64,000 nucleotides of DNA from Ditylenchus dipsaci (GCA_004194705.1 SADC01000504.1:1-64000), one strand, 5' to 3'. Counted from the stretch's first letter, positions 35,501 to 43,985 are shown. Program-made: numbers and translations. Notes: generated from the sequence alone by a model not told the origin.

Positions 35501-36595
35501 GCCAATGCTATTGTGGACTTATTTAAATTTTTATTGGAATTTTGCACAAAACTATTTTCTTACCGTATTTCCTGTAATTTAGCCCCCGGGGCTAAATTTT
35601 TCGGACGCCCAAAAATCTTGAAATTGTGAATCAGAAATGGCCCTAACTCAGAAGTTCTAGTCAAAAAAAGAGGGAGGGGCTGAATTAGGGGAAATTACGG
35701 TATTAAAAATAAAATAAAATTAGCGTATAACTCTTAATTTTTTTTATTGCAAAAAGGAAGTACAAAACAAATGACAAAGACTTTTTGAAGCTACAGTCGA
35801 CTCTCGATTTAGTGTACACCTGAATTAAATCATTTTGGCCGGCGGTTAATTAAAATGACTAGAATGAACCCCCGATTTACTGTACACCGGATTTGATGTA
35901 CACCTGGAGCCGGTCCCCAGGGTGTACACTAAATCGAGAGTCGACTGTATATCAATTAACTATAAATCAGTTAACTATAGATCGGTTCACCGAAGGTCAG
36001 TTAACTATAAATAAGTTTACCATACACTCGTTAGCTATGCATCCATAAACTATAGCATTCTAACCACAAATTAGGTAAGGGTTAAGTAAAGGTGGCTCAA
36101 ATTTATGGATATTTTGATTTTGGTCCTTTTGGGGTCGGACTATTATAGGACGTCGCATTATTTCGCAATTTATTTTGAAGAGATCGGTCTATTAGAAGAA
36201 ATACAGTTTACACGTTTGACTGCTCATGCATTTTCTTATCAAGAGTAATAAGTTGATTCATGTTACAGATAAGTCGGCAAGTGTGTCAATATCCGCAAGA
36301 ACCGATTTGTTAAACCGATTTGCACAGGGTCAATTAATGGGTCGTTTGACATAAAATTTCGAGGTTACAACCTGATGCGAAAAATAAAAGATTGATAAGA
36401 GAGATTTTCTATAAAATCAAAGTTTAATGAGGTCAAAAGTAATAGCTCTAAATTATTTCGACTGTGTTGTACTGTTTTTGTAAAAGCTTACTTGATGAAC
36501 TCCTCCGATTCATAGCAATTGTACACATACTCATCTGATAACTCTTGATTTTGGTTTTGAGTTGTAGGTGCACTGTAGTTTTGCACGGAATGCAT
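17552..36595 (-). CDS. Rhodopsin-class (class A) GPCR, multi-exon, with Ser/Thr-rich tail
   Basis: The transcription order (high to low) and best exons are as follows. 36492-36595: start Met, MHSVQNYSAPTTQNQ, extracellular N-terminus with NYS. 35313-35403: TM1, STVFNFLVLYCAFK with the conserved Asn. 34867-34923: TM2, LFIVNMTLGDLLL with the conserved Asp. 34754-34821: FCHPNEV with the TM2 Pro, ending in Cys 3.25. 30483-30649: TM3 and TM4, VSGLSLTLLNVDKLIYFQW, where DKL replaces DRY, then CVFIWGVSLG. 30398-30430: FVSYVWIFDIV. 28959-28996, 26313-26414 and 25119-25192: candidate loop/TM5-TM6 exons, junctions not all in phase. 24252-24382: end of TM6 and start of TM7 (SFSLLPYRIF, VIMNWLAWIL). 24075-24134: NPLITAMIYAPYRKTL, the NPxxY-type motif. 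21936-22097, 17897-17936 and 17552-17678: Ser/Thr-rich cytoplasmic tail (RRKTSSFTPSQRF). The junction TM1-TM2-TM3 is in phase throughout; exon 1 to TM1 is not, so a small exon may be missing. C3.25 lies exactly 25 residues before the K of DKL. Introns carry the 113-bp satellite and most of the MITEs. Ligand and orthologue are unknown. Confidence 0.8.
17912..18080 (+). other. Short plus-strand frame with signal-like start, probably spurious
   Basis: The frame near 17928 reads MKMTPKIQYLPLLLLCITSN, then CVTNENCRR, and runs into the hAT terminal repeat at 18067. It overlaps the antisense candidate GPCR tail exon (17897-17936). No donor or partner exon was found, so I give it low weight. Confidence 0.15.
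18067..19787 (+). mobile_element. hAT transposon, degenerate
   Basis: The ends TAGGGTTGTGAA and TTCACAACCCTA are inverted. The flanks GGTGGAGC (18059-18066) and GGTGAGCC (19788-19795) fit an 8-bp target duplication with one base lost. Subterminal regions repeat GGTAAGTCACC / GGTGACTTACC many times on both sides, a likely transposase-binding array. The coding remnant is described separately. It lies in the long GPCR tail intron. Confidence 0.85.
18390..19580 (+). pseudogene. hAT transposase remnant (BED-like N-terminus, DUF659-type core)
   Basis: A BED-finger-like start is seen near 18390 (WNYFTKRDETIDGKKKIVGY, then C, then a broken His region) and needs a frameshift. The main frame at 18747-19424 has NPFFQQFVAKLRPSYKLPSR, then AISSDGWTDVRKNSLINVVV and FLFETIDATSS. 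This is the SDGWT...SLIN...FL...DAS block of hAT transposases with DUF659. A further piece at 19427-19540 (TARQVVFIKHNLLLEY) resembles the C-terminal end. The middle of the catalytic domain and most of the dimerisation domain are missing, so the element is inactive. Confidence 0.75.
20023..21158 (-). mobile_element. pogo/Tigger element, degenerate
   Basis: The ends CAGTCAACTCTCGCTATAAC and its complement GTTATAGCGAGAGTTGACTG (ending 21158) are flanked by TA at 20021-20022 and 21159-21160. Extra GTGCCGTTATAGCGAGAG copies sit inside each end. Minus-strand coding remnants run from about 20890 down to 20250. It is in the GPCR tail intron. Confidence 0.85.
20250..20893 (-). pseudogene. pogo transposase N-terminal remnant
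   Basis: Reading down from 20893, MATLRKRFAVKLGVKKATIE is followed by stops and frame changes. Then SKEIAKTLNIIKFEASEGWL and TKFKNRHGILSKTSQGEAG match the CENP-B-type HTH of pogo/Tigger transposases (A..L.I..F.AS.GWL..F..RHGI). No catalytic DDE segment is recognisable. Overlapping frames at 20248-20519 are slipped continuations of the same remnant. Confidence 0.75.
21159..21935. other. GPCR intron, no other feature recognised
   Basis: Intronic AT-rich DNA. A minus-strand T-arm-like GGTTCAAATCCACC at about 21769-21782 has no matching acceptor stem, so I do not call a tRNA. Confidence 0.35.
22679..23048. mobile_element. hAT-like MITE, middle layer of the nest
   Basis: The ends TAGGGTTGTGAAACGAGCAT and ATGTTTACAACCCTA are inverted, with multiple CTCGAGCATATGCTCGA motifs. 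The flanks GTTGTTGC (22671-22678) and GTTATTTC (23049-23056) fit a diverged 8-bp duplication. A partial relative lies at about 60310-60395. Confidence 0.82.
22787..22943. mobile_element. 157-bp palindromic MITE, innermost layer
   Basis: The ends TATGGTGGGG and CCCCACCATA are inverted, and the arms (CAAAATACCAAAACTCATAC and complement) pair almost to the centre. A perfect 8-bp duplication GTTAACGG flanks it (22779-22786 and 22944-22951). The youngest insertion of the nest by position. Confidence 0.88.
23512..23612. mobile_element. Partial pogo-type MITE inside the nest
   Basis: CTATAACGGCACC is repeated and the right end AGAGAGGTTTGACTGTA resembles the pogo MITE ends. The left end is missing. 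Confidence 0.5.
24441..24914. mobile_element. Foldback element with minisatellite arms (AACGTGGCA motif)
   Basis: The terminal parts TTGGATAAAACGGAAATATG and its complement near 24890-24914 are inverted. Both arms are filled with diverged copies of AAAACGTGGCACTTTTTCACT, in opposite orientations. TTCTA on each side may be a 5-bp target duplication. It lies between the TM6/7 exon and the upstream loop exon of the GPCR gene. Open frames here are repeat artefacts. Confidence 0.75.
25238..25685. mobile_element. MITE with AGATAAATTTATCTG arrays and 8-bp duplication
   Basis: The ends CGTGGTGCGCAAAACAGATA and its complement are inverted, flanked by a perfect 8-bp duplication GTTGTATG (25230-25237 and 25686-25693). 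Each arm has several CAGATAAATTTATCTG palindromes. The inner 100 bp (AAAAATGGGTTCCACACTTG complement) is also inverted. Confidence 0.88.
25731..25969. mobile_element. Foldback MITE (GGGGCATACCCACGC family)
   Basis: The arms TTAAAGGGGCATACCCACGC and its complement GCGTGGGCATGCCCCTTTAA are inverted. The inner parts pair as well (AGAGGTGGTGC; CCTAATCACTGAACTT). Relatives lie at 14572-14720, 26730-26890 and 63476-64000. Confidence 0.8.
26730..26890. mobile_element. Diverged copy of the GGGGCAT foldback family
   Basis: The left half (CCCCTTATCATTAAATTTCT, then CTTGGTTCTAACAAAACTAG) and the right half (CAATGATTGGGAATTTTTTG, GTGGTGG) match the family in the same order, with more divergence and lost ends. 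Confidence 0.55.
27394..27823. mobile_element. Near-perfect palindromic hAT-like MITE
   Basis: The ends TAGGGTGGTGCGGTTACGGT and its complement are inverted and the arms match for about 190 bp each, centred near 27608. A perfect 8-bp duplication GTTTGAAT flanks it (27386-27393 and 27824-27831). Such high arm identity points to recent insertion or arm conversion. Confidence 0.9.
28086..28948. mobile_element. Element with CAGGTTGGCGGAAAA ends
   Basis: The ends CAGGTTGGCGGAAAA and TTTTCCGCCAACCTG are inverted. The start resembles mariner-type termini (CAGGTTGG). No transposase was found, and a second palindrome sits inside. The right end stops about 10 bp from a candidate GPCR exon (28959-28996). 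Confidence 0.65.
28238..28659. mobile_element. Nested palindrome with GTTGTCGTCGTTG arrays
   Basis: The ends ATGGCTCATTTATAAACG and CGTTTATAAATGAGCCAT are inverted. The arms carry CGTTGTCGTCGTT / AACGACGACAACG repeats in opposite orientation. No target duplication could be read with confidence. Confidence 0.7.
29405..29990. mobile_element. Foldback element of the GC-hairpin family (diverged core)
   Basis: The left part (GGGGCCTACCACATAAATAA, then CTCTGGTATGCATG, GAGTCACTTTCGAGTGATT) matches the outer part of the modules at 46205-46440, 52395-52625 and 55600-55850. Here the centre is different: AAAGGCTACAACGGCCGAAA and its complement form the inverted arms. Confidence 0.6.
30798..31967. mobile_element. 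mariner-like foldback element
   Basis: The ends GGGTTGGTGCATAATTAACG and its complement near 31940-31962 are inverted. Within it, 31548-31932 is a long palindrome centred near 31735 (CTCCGACATCTTTAGAACTA and complement). A second mariner-type end, TTGGGTTGATCCAAAAGTTG, starts near 31263, so two elements may be fused or nested. No transposase frame remains. Confidence 0.65.
31986..34276. repeat. 113-bp satellite array
   Basis: About 20 head-to-tail copies lie here with a measured period of 113 bp (for example GTTAGCACCAG at 32888 and 33001). Units contain CAGTACAACTAGATCTCAGT, GAATGCTGGTAGTCATCAAT and GGGTTAACACAAGACTAACA. Variants fall in blocks (AAAGGTGAATG with ATCTATT; AAAAATGAATG with ATGTATT; CACTTAAAAATG with ATCTATT). 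The array lies inside the GPCR intron between the TM2 and TM3 exons and begins right after the mariner-like foldback. Confidence 0.97.
34458..34629. mobile_element. pogo-type MITE (TTTAGTGTACACC family)
   Basis: The ends GACTCTCGATTTAGTGTACA and its complement (ending GAGTCGACTGTA) are inverted. The same family is at 35794-35947. Confidence 0.8.
35561..35702. mobile_element. TACCGTA-type MITE in GPCR intron
   Basis: The ends TACCGTATTTCCTGTAATTT and AATTAGGGGAAATTACGGTA are inverted, with inner GCCCCCGGGGC. The element is 142 bp. Confidence 0.8.
35794..35947. mobile_element. pogo-type MITE with TA duplication
   Basis: The ends CAGTCGACTCTCGATTTAGT and its complement are inverted and flanked by TA (35792-35793, 35948-35949). 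Close relative of 34458-34629. Confidence 0.85.
35950..36060. repeat. Fourth degenerate 15-bp array
   Basis: About seven 15-bp units (CAGTTAACTATAGAT, CAGTTAACTATAAAT, CGGTTCACCGAAGGT ...) share period and motif with the 1-1840 satellite. It abuts the pogo MITE in the first GPCR intron. Confidence 0.8.
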
Positions 36596-38249
36596 CTGGC
36601 ATGTATTAAGACTGGAAAATACTATTTCTCAACATTTAATCAAAGATTTACTTTAGATTTTTAGACGCGCTTGCATGGCGCAGTGATAAAGCTCCAAGTC
36701 AAATGTTTTTTGAAAGCTAAAGATAATATTTTCCGAGCATTTTTGGTACTCCCTAAATGGCTGGTTCGGATGGCTGGTTTGGAGTGGTTTAAAATGGTTT
36801 GAAATTGATCAGAGTTAGATTTGATCAGAGTTAGTTAGATTCTGAGACATCGAGTGCATCAGACAAAGATTCTGATGCAATTCTGTAACCGCTTTTTTGC
36901 AAAAAGTCTAGCCCCTCATTGCCAACCTCCGAAAACAAATTTCCAGTTACTTTTGGCCATTGTGGTTTGAGATTCTGACCTATTGATTGATTTTGGTAAT
37001 CATCGAATTTGGTTCCCCACAAAATTTTAATTTGAAATTTAAAATTTCGGCTCTATGTGTGATCATGCTAACGCCGATAGAAAAATGTGTCATGGTGAAA
37101 GCAAAAAAATATTTGTAATATTTTTTTTCATCTGGTCTAATATTTTGTTGTCTTCACCAGTCTGCTCTCGGACTTTCTTCACCTCTGTGTGTAACACACG
37201 ACCGACCGAGTGTCAATGCTCAACCAAACCAAAAGTGCTACATTTTTCGATGCTTGTTTAGGCTGAATTTACTTTATGCTCGACGCTCAATTAAACTTAA
37301 GCTCACCAGTGAATCAGCTTGAAACGAAGGCAAAAAACATTTATTTTCCAATCTTAAAAACATTCCTCAAAACAATATTTTTATACTTTAATATTTCTTT
37401 TATTCAGAAAGAAATATTCGTATATAGAAAAAAAATGCCTTGGTCTCCTGAGCTTTTTAACAAGTTTATAGAGTTGTGGGGGTAAAAAAGTGCTTTTTTA
37501 TTGAAATAAGTACAGAAATCTGAATAAGTTCCCCCAGCAAACAACAATTTAAAAAAGCTCACCTTTAAAATAATCCAAAAACAAAATCAGTCAAATAGCA
37601 GCATCTAGACCACTAGCAGCAGCAGTTATATGCCAGACTAATCAACAAAAGCCAAGGCGATGAGAAGAAGAAAATAAAGAGAGTGGATCATCACAGTGAC
37701 TAGCAATAAGTCAAAATTGGCTGAAATTTGGGGCAAACAATATTCCTGACCACCAGCATAACAAAAACTACAAAGAGAAGTATCAGTGATCCAGCTGAAA
37801 TTAGCTTTATTAAAGGGTATTCTCAATTTCTAATAGTCCAGTTCTTTCTTGAAGATCCCATAGCAATTACAAAAATATTGATTACTGAAGTATGTTTGCT
37901 GACAGAAAATCGTTATTTTGTATGTGCGCATTTCAAGTAATTCGATATTTCGTAAAATTTATTGATGGAAATACGCATATAAACAATAGTGAATGAATGA
38001 AAATGTGAAAGGTTTTTTTTAGAATTTTCGGTTCAAATTGCCTAATTTTTTTTTGCTTCTAAAAATTATTTGGTAACGATAATTCATCAAACCTGCTTCG
38101 CACAAGAATTTATTACCGAATTTCGTAGTTTAAGCAACTGAGGAAGATTTGAGTTTTAGAAATTTTGATTTTTCGACTATTTGAGTAATGACCAAAAGTC
38201 TCTTACTTCTGGACTTTTTTATTGTTTCCAGCATTATTAACAGTGTTAT
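36596..38249. other. 5' flank of the GPCR gene and intergenic DNA
   Basis: This region should hold the GPCR promoter; no motif could be singled out. A minus-strand frame at 36831-37022 (MWGTKFDDYQNQSIGQNLKP, 63 codons) has coding-like composition but no recognised domain or splice context. Other frames (37055-37485, 37638-37940) look random. Confidence 0.35.
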
Positions 38250-38495
38250 CAACCCATCGCCGATGGGAATATTTCAAAAGGCAGGTACCAGGTCAATTCA
38301 AAAAAAAATTATTTAAAATTTTTTGAGTATCATACAGTTAATAAGTAAACAGAGACACTTCCATCGGTGAAACAGCGACGTAGTGTGAAAGTTGGTCGGC
38401 GGTTCAATTCCCATTGAGGTATATTCTTTTCTCGAGTTTTAGCAAATTGTGTGAAATCAATATTCGTTCATTGGTACCCAACTTTTAAAAAAATT
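38250..38495. mobile_element. Foldback MITE with tRNA-like motif (copy 2)
   Basis: It carries CATCGCCGATGGGAATATTT and GGCAGGTACCAGGTCAATTC, as at 7023-7310, then GTTGGTCGGCGGTTCAATTC, and ends in a shortened right arm (TTGGTACCCAACTTTT). Confidence 0.7.
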
Positions 38496-38499
38496 CATA

Positions 38500-38669
38500 C
38501 AGTAAACACTCGATTTTACGACACCCCTAGGGAGCGACTGAGAGTGTCGTTAAATCGACGGTATCGTAAAACCGGGGGTTCACTTTGACTAAATTGTAGT
38601 CAGAGCCAACCAAATTGGCTCTTTTTCGGGTGTCGTTAATCAGGGTGTCATTAAATCGCGGGTTGACTG
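38500..38669. mobile_element. pogo-type MITE
   Basis: The ends CAGTAAACACTCGATTTTAC and AATCGCGGGTTGACTG are inverted and flanked by TA (38498-38499, 38670-38671). Inner GAGTGTCGTTAAATCGACGG motifs repeat. Confidence 0.82.
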
Positions 38670-38691
38670 TATCGGCCACAGGCATGCTCCT

Positions 38692-39072
38692 TTAATCCAG
38701 ACAATACATCACTAAAAATTCCATAGTTATTAACGTGCAGCTGCCGAATATTAAACACCCAAAGCACCCTGAATCAGTTTTGACCGTCGATAGCCGTACG
38801 CTGATAACTACCAAATTCATCGTAGAACTAGGAATTCTGCAGTTATAATACCTTTTTATTTTCCGATTTCCGGCTCGATTCTGGTAATCTATTTGATCGG
38901 ATTCTGGTTTCTTATTTTCTAAGTTTGCCATTCCAGTCGTCAATAAATTCAGTAAGCTTTCGATGACTTTGAAACATTCTACTTTTTGAGAGATCCCGAC
39001 AAAAATCAGTTCTTGTTTAATGATTTGTTGTAACCAATTTTCATTTATTATTTTTATATTGCTTATTATCAA
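38692..39072 (-). CDS. Unrecognised open frame, 126 codons
   Basis: The frame includes MANLENKKPESDQIDYQNRA internally and a Cys-rich end (DSGCFGCLIFGSC). I recognise no domain. The inner hydrophilic stretch looks more coding-like than the ends, so it could be part of a spliced exon or chance. It directly follows a pogo MITE. Confidence 0.2.
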   Translation of the reverse strand: MIISNIKIINENWLQQIIKQELIFVGISQKVECFKVIESLLNLLTTGMANLENKKPESDQIDYQNRAGNRKIKRYYNCRIPSSTMNLVVISVRLSTVKTDSGCFGCLIFGSCTLITMEFLVMYCLD

Positions 39073-39464
39073 TTTTCAGAGTTTACATCCATGAGTGAAA
39101 ACATTTGGTTGAGGAGCAGACATAAATGATCAATAACCCTCATTATTTTACTCGTTCTCTGCTGCCACTACCATTATTGTTGCTGTTGTTTATATCTGGC
39201 AGATTGGCTGTATTATAGTAATAGCAGTAGTGACCCGAAACACCATAGCCACCACCCGTTTTACTTCACTGAGTTTGTTTTTTGGATGTTGCGCTCTTCA
39301 CTTATTCATTATTTTATGTGGTGACTGGTGTTATTAAGTGTGTTATGCTTTCATGGTAGCTGAGAAAATCGAGTTAGGATAAGCAAAAAAATGTGTATGA
39401 ACCTAAGAAAAAATAGAACGGATCACACTTTTCAATATTTCCCATGTTCCGTTTTTCCGGCAGT
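39073..39464. other. Intergenic, no gene recognised
   Basis: AT-rich DNA with CCACCACCATTATTG-type simple repetition and no supported feature. Confidence 0.3.
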
Positions 39465-39727
39465 TACCGTATATTCTCTATTAGAAGGCCCGGCCTTCTA
39501 TTTTTCAACCCTAAAAAAGTCGGAAAAAATTTGGGTCGATTTTGAGATTTTTGCGTGCTCAACCAAATTTTAAAAGTGGAATCAGGTAAGCTCGTGTTAA
39601 CTAAGAAAACGCGAAAAACAGATTTGCGAATTTCTTTTTCTAGGCTGATATATAGGTCTTCAAGGGGCCCTCTATTAGAGAGGGGCCTTCTATTAGAGAG
39701 GGGCCTTCTAATAGAGAATATACGGTA
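39465..39727. mobile_element. TACCGTA-type MITE (GAAGGCCCGGCCTTC)
   Basis: The ends TACCGTATATTCTCTATTAG and CTAATAGAGAATATACGGTA are inverted, with inner repeated GAGAGGGGCCTTCTA units at the right. It resembles the element at 2140-3074. Confidence 0.85.
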
Positions 39728-42051
39728 AACTTTTTGGAATTAGTACGTTTTTGAATTTTTTTGCTATTTGGGTCACACATTTGACCTCTTACCAGCATAC
39801 GCTATTCTACCCAAAAAATGTTTAAAAAAAAACACGAGAAAGCAGAGCTTCGCGGTAGGCGAGTTTACAAAAATGTCGCTGGAACCGACAAACACACCTG
39901 TGCCATTTTATTTAAAAAATTCACCATGTAGTATTATTATCCACAAATTTTTTAGAAGCATTATGAGCAGTATGTGTTTTTGTTTGGTTTCTTCTTTTTT
40001 CTCGCTCTCCTTTTATCCTAACAACTCTTTAACCATTATCATAACAGGCACTTTTAATCAACAAAACAGGTTTACTTCCCTTTCTTCTTTTTTCTACTCT
40101 CATGTGTTTTCTCGGCCGCTGGGTCTGCTTGATTAAAACTAACTTTCCAAAGTGTTTCAAATTTCAAATGTTTTTATTTTGCTATGCTTTTATTCATTTT
40201 TCATGAAATCTGCTAATTCCATCTATAATAATTTTTGTTTGTCAAACCTTTGAAGTTTGGTTTACAGACTTGACTAGGCTCAACTTCAACTGGCTGCATG
40301 TCAACTTTTTTTCCTGTTTATTGTTGATGTCTAAGGCGTAAACTTTGGATAATAAATTTATTTACGAGTAGAAACCAGGGGTAAAGACCATTTTTGATTT
40401 CGAATATCTAGTTTTAAGCCTAGTTTGACTTCTGATTTCCGGCTCTAATTATTTTTTCCTTATTCTGATGTACCCATTTGCTGCCAGTAAGGAAAATCTC
40501 TTAAAAAGTTTTAATCCAGAAGTAGAAAGCACGTGGCCTCCCACCACAGTCATATTTTTTTTGAAAACGGTGGTGGTAAAATGATCTAAAGAGAATTTTG
40601 GCCCCATACCAGAACTCGGTCTTTTTTTGCATTGATCTCCATTGTTGTTTTCTGTTATTGTTGTTGTTTTCTTGTTTTCTGTTTTCTTGCAGGCTTTAGT
40701 TTGTAGGCAGGGGTAGGCCGACTTGTGCTAGGACAGACTCAAACATATCCTATACTCAAGTTTGAGTCTGTCTTAACATACGCTAGCCTACCCTTGCCTA
40801 AGCCTAAAGCCTAAAATGAAAAAAAAAATCTTTCTGGTATAGAGCTAATTTTCTGGTGCCCACCTACTTACTACCGTCAGAATTTGCATTATGTATTAAA
40901 TATAAACATCTATAAAGACACACATTCAAAAAAATCACAAATGAGGATCAGAAATCAACATCTAACATTAGTTTTTGTGACTTCTGAGCAAACAATCCTT
41001 TTTCTATTGGTTTGCTGTTTCAAGTCCAAAGCCCTTACTAAAACCATCTAACATTCGCTCACTTATTTATGCTGTAGCAAGCAGCAGTTGCACTTCTTTG
41101 GACAATCCTTGTCTTACGAAACGACTTTTGTAACCAACAAACAAAACACTCTTTATTTTCTTCATTAAAGAAAATTTTATTTAGTCTCTCTCACATCTCT
41201 TATCCTTGAGGTAGTAATAGGGGGGAAATTAGCAAGCATTAGCCCTCCAAATCCATTGTTCTCAACTTTTTTGATCAAAAATATTTTTCGGATGTGCTCA
41301 CTGCTTTTTGTTGGTAAGTGAAAAAATTTGCTTTGCTAATGAGAATCGAACCTTCGAAATTTCGAGTAAGAGGCCAGTTTATCTTTGGCGGGAGTTCGTT
41401 TTTTATTTTCCAATAGCATTCGAGATTTTTTCAACAAAGGTATTTTCAAAGGGCTGTAAGTACTTTTCCCGTCAAATTATTCTTTTACCCCTTCAAATTT
41501 TTTTTACCCCGTCAAATTATTCTTTTACCCGTCAAATGGTAAAAATTTGTTTCTTTTGAGTATTTCTCAAATTTTTTCTTTCAATTTTTTTAAAGTTTCA
41601 TAACAGCATGCAGCTTGGGATCTCAGCTTTCCAACCAGCTATTAAGCACCTAAGATATTAAAAAAATAGAGAAAAAAGTTTTTTTATAGACCAAATTTTT
41701 CGAAAAATTTTGTCCATACAAAGACTTTTTTCTCCAGCTTTTTGAAATCGCAGAAATTCAGTCGATAGCTTGTTAAAAAGCCGAGATCCAGGGCTAAATT
41801 TTGATGTCAAAATGTTTAAAAAAATTATAAACTTTTGGAGATAAAAACACATTTTTACGATTTGACGGGGTAAAAGAATAATTTGACGGGTAAAACAATT
41901 TGAGCCTTTTCAAAGTCACTTGTAGTGGTTGAATTTTTGTGGTTATACATTTCCGCTCAGATCCAATTCAAGTTATCATTCGTTGTCAATATCTAGCTGA
42001 TTTTAGTAAACTATCCGGAGCATTTTTGATCTCTGCTGAAAATTCTAATCA
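39728..42051. other. Intergenic with two small palindromes
   Basis: A hairpin of about 120 bp lies at 40691-40813 (GGCTTTAG..TAGGCAGGGGTAGGC and complement). A second inverted repeat spans about 41468-41905, with CCCGTCAAATTATTCTTTTA in the left arm and TAAAAGAATAATTTGACGGG in the right. No gene was supported; the frame at 39768-40136 has no coding character. Confidence 0.5.
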
Positions 42052-43209
42052 ATGTCCGTTTCAATGGCCACAGAGAGAAGTCTCAGACTAACCTTGAAAC
42101 TGTTACAATTTCTTGTCTCACTCTTTTTAATATTCTCCCTCTACAACACTGGACCTCATTGGATTCTGTTGATAGCATGTTTGGCAGTGCCAGTTTATGG
42201 TTAGACACATATAAATAGACTTTTGACATACTTATCAATTTAGGAATATACTTGATGGTTAAATCACCTGACAGGACGTTGAGACAGGTGACAATTTTTT
42301 CAGACTAGTTAATTTTTTCTGGCTAAAATTGAGATCATTTCAGCATCCTGTACCTTTTGTGCGATACAAGGTAAGCTGCATTTTTTTGATAATCACAAAT
42401 CTTGTGGTTAAAATGTGGTGGCAGTTACACCTGGTATAGTGCGCCTTTTCAAGTCTACGTAAAAATCGAAATGGCTGTATTCCAACCACACAAGAAAAAA
42501 TAAGTGCTTAGCTGTGTTTTGTTTGAGAAAATTTAAAATCCATGCTTTTAGTTATAAAAATGAGTAATTTATTATTTCCATTTTTAGGCGTTGGCCAGAA
42601 ACAAAAAGTTTGTGTTTAAAAGAGTCTGAATTACTAAATTTTTCCATTTGACTTAAATTAGTTGCAGCTGGCTCAGAGTAGATGTTGCTATATCTCTGAC
42701 AATGTCTGTCGTCTGTTTTGGTTTCTCAGCGATCCTCTTCTTTGGATACTTCAAGGTAACCTTACGACTATAGCCCGGCTGGTTAACACCACCCCCCCTG
42801 AGTATACCTATGCTTACATATAAATAAAGTCTTAATCCAGGTAAACACAGCCACTCCTTTCTACCTGCAAGCTGCAGTGGCCTCTCTATTGCTCTGTATT
42901 CTTTACTTGTTTAACGCAGTGCTGTCCACTCGCCAAATTGAGATGGGCACCATAGATTTTATCCTCAACAACGAAAAGGTTGGATAAGTTTGCATTAGAT
43001 TTGGTGATTAACTCTCTGCCAGTTTGCAGCAACCATTCAGCACACAAACAAGCAGAACTAGTCCATTGGCTATTAACACTGATTTCAGTCAATCAGAAAT
43101 GTACTTTCAAGATGGGAAAAATGCTCCCGCAAATTATAATGTAGGATCTTTTCGGCTCTCCACATTCAACCCCCAGTTTTTCAACCGGAAAATTCTTCTA
43201 GCGGTCTAG
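42052..43209 (+). CDS. Four-transmembrane membrane protein (7 exons, 214 aa)
   Basis: The exons are 42052-42199, 42244-42287, 42344-42370, 42588-42607, 42668-42755, 42841-42978 and 43030-43209; every junction is in phase and the total is 645 nt including the stop. Hydrophobic segments are LLQFLVSLFLIFSLY, WILLIACLAVPVYGIYLMV, AISLTMSVVCFGFSAILFF and AAVASLLLCILYLFNAVL. A basic loop (RYKALARNKNWLR) sits between TM2 and TM3, and a polar cytoplasmic tail follows. The four-helix layout with short loops recalls MARVEL-like or other small tetraspan families, but no signature residue secures one. Exons of 27 and 20 nt and introns of 44-217 nt are typical of compact nematode genes. The tail could instead be spliced at AATTATAAT^GTAGGA into the next gene at 43986. 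I saw no AATAAA close after the stop. Confidence 0.8.
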
Positions 43210-43269
43210 CTATATTATAATCAGGAAAAAGTCCTCTAATAGTCCTATTGAAGAATGTGTTATTTTTTT

Positions 43270-43345
43270 TATTTTTTTTATTATTTTTTATTTTTAGGGG
43301 TTGTAAAATAATTACCCTGGGATAACCTTTAAAGAAAATACGGTA
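43270..43345. mobile_element. Orphan right end of a TACCGTA element
   Basis: CCTTTAAAGAAAATACGGTA ends exactly where the next TACCGTA element begins at 43346, without a matching left end nearby. Confidence 0.6.
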
Positions 43346-43600
43346 TACCGTATTCTCTCTATTAGTTCCACACTCTCTATTAAGCCCACACCTTCAACTT
43401 TGGAAACCTGTATCTCAGCTCAGAGAAAATATCTAACAAAGCTGTTTATTGCATTTTCTTAACTCCCACGAGCTCGACCGATTCCCTCTTTCAGATTTCG
43501 GATTTTCACCCAAAAATCTCGAGATCGACTCCAAATTTTTCCGATTTTCGGACGATCGAAAAATAATCCCACATGTGGAACTAATAGAGAGAGTACGGTA
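43346..43600. mobile_element. TACCGTA-type MITE between two head-to-tail genes
   Basis: The ends TACCGTATTCTCTCTATTAG and CTAATAGAGAGAGTACGGTA are inverted and share GTTCCACA / ACATGTGGAAC subterminal sequence with the autonomous-type element at 7402-9059. This is the best candidate for a non-autonomous partner of that transposase. Confidence 0.87.
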
Positions 43601-43769
43601 TACCGAAAAAAGGTAAACTTAAAAAAACAAAATTTTGAAACAACAAGGGAGTCCAAGTCAGAATGTCGAAAAATATTTAAAAAATGAAGGGAACAACAAA
43701 GGGGACTAAGGCATATTTTTCATCGATATTATTTTTTTAATTTATTTTTTCAATCGATTATTGTTTTTA

Positions 43770-43925
43770 ATGTATACAAAAGATGTCCGATGCGGTGGTT
43801 GGAGCCGAAAATTTTCTGGTCGGTACCCCGGTTCAGTGCTCAGTGCCGAAATTCAGAGGTCGGTGCTCGGTGCTAAGATTTTTCAAGCCAATACCCGGTG
43901 CGGTGCCGGTGACGGAATTTCGAAA
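43770..43925. repeat. GGTGCCG-rich repeat fragment
   Basis: It holds diverged CGGTGCGGTGCCGGTG-type units with AAATTTTC spacers. A reversed relative is at 60745-60870 (GGCACCGGGTACCC). The open frames of both phases here are artefacts of the repeat. Confidence 0.5.
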
Positions 43926-43985
43926 TTTACAGCACCGCTTGGTAGACACAATTCCATTAAGAACTGTTGATCACCATCTTTTCAG

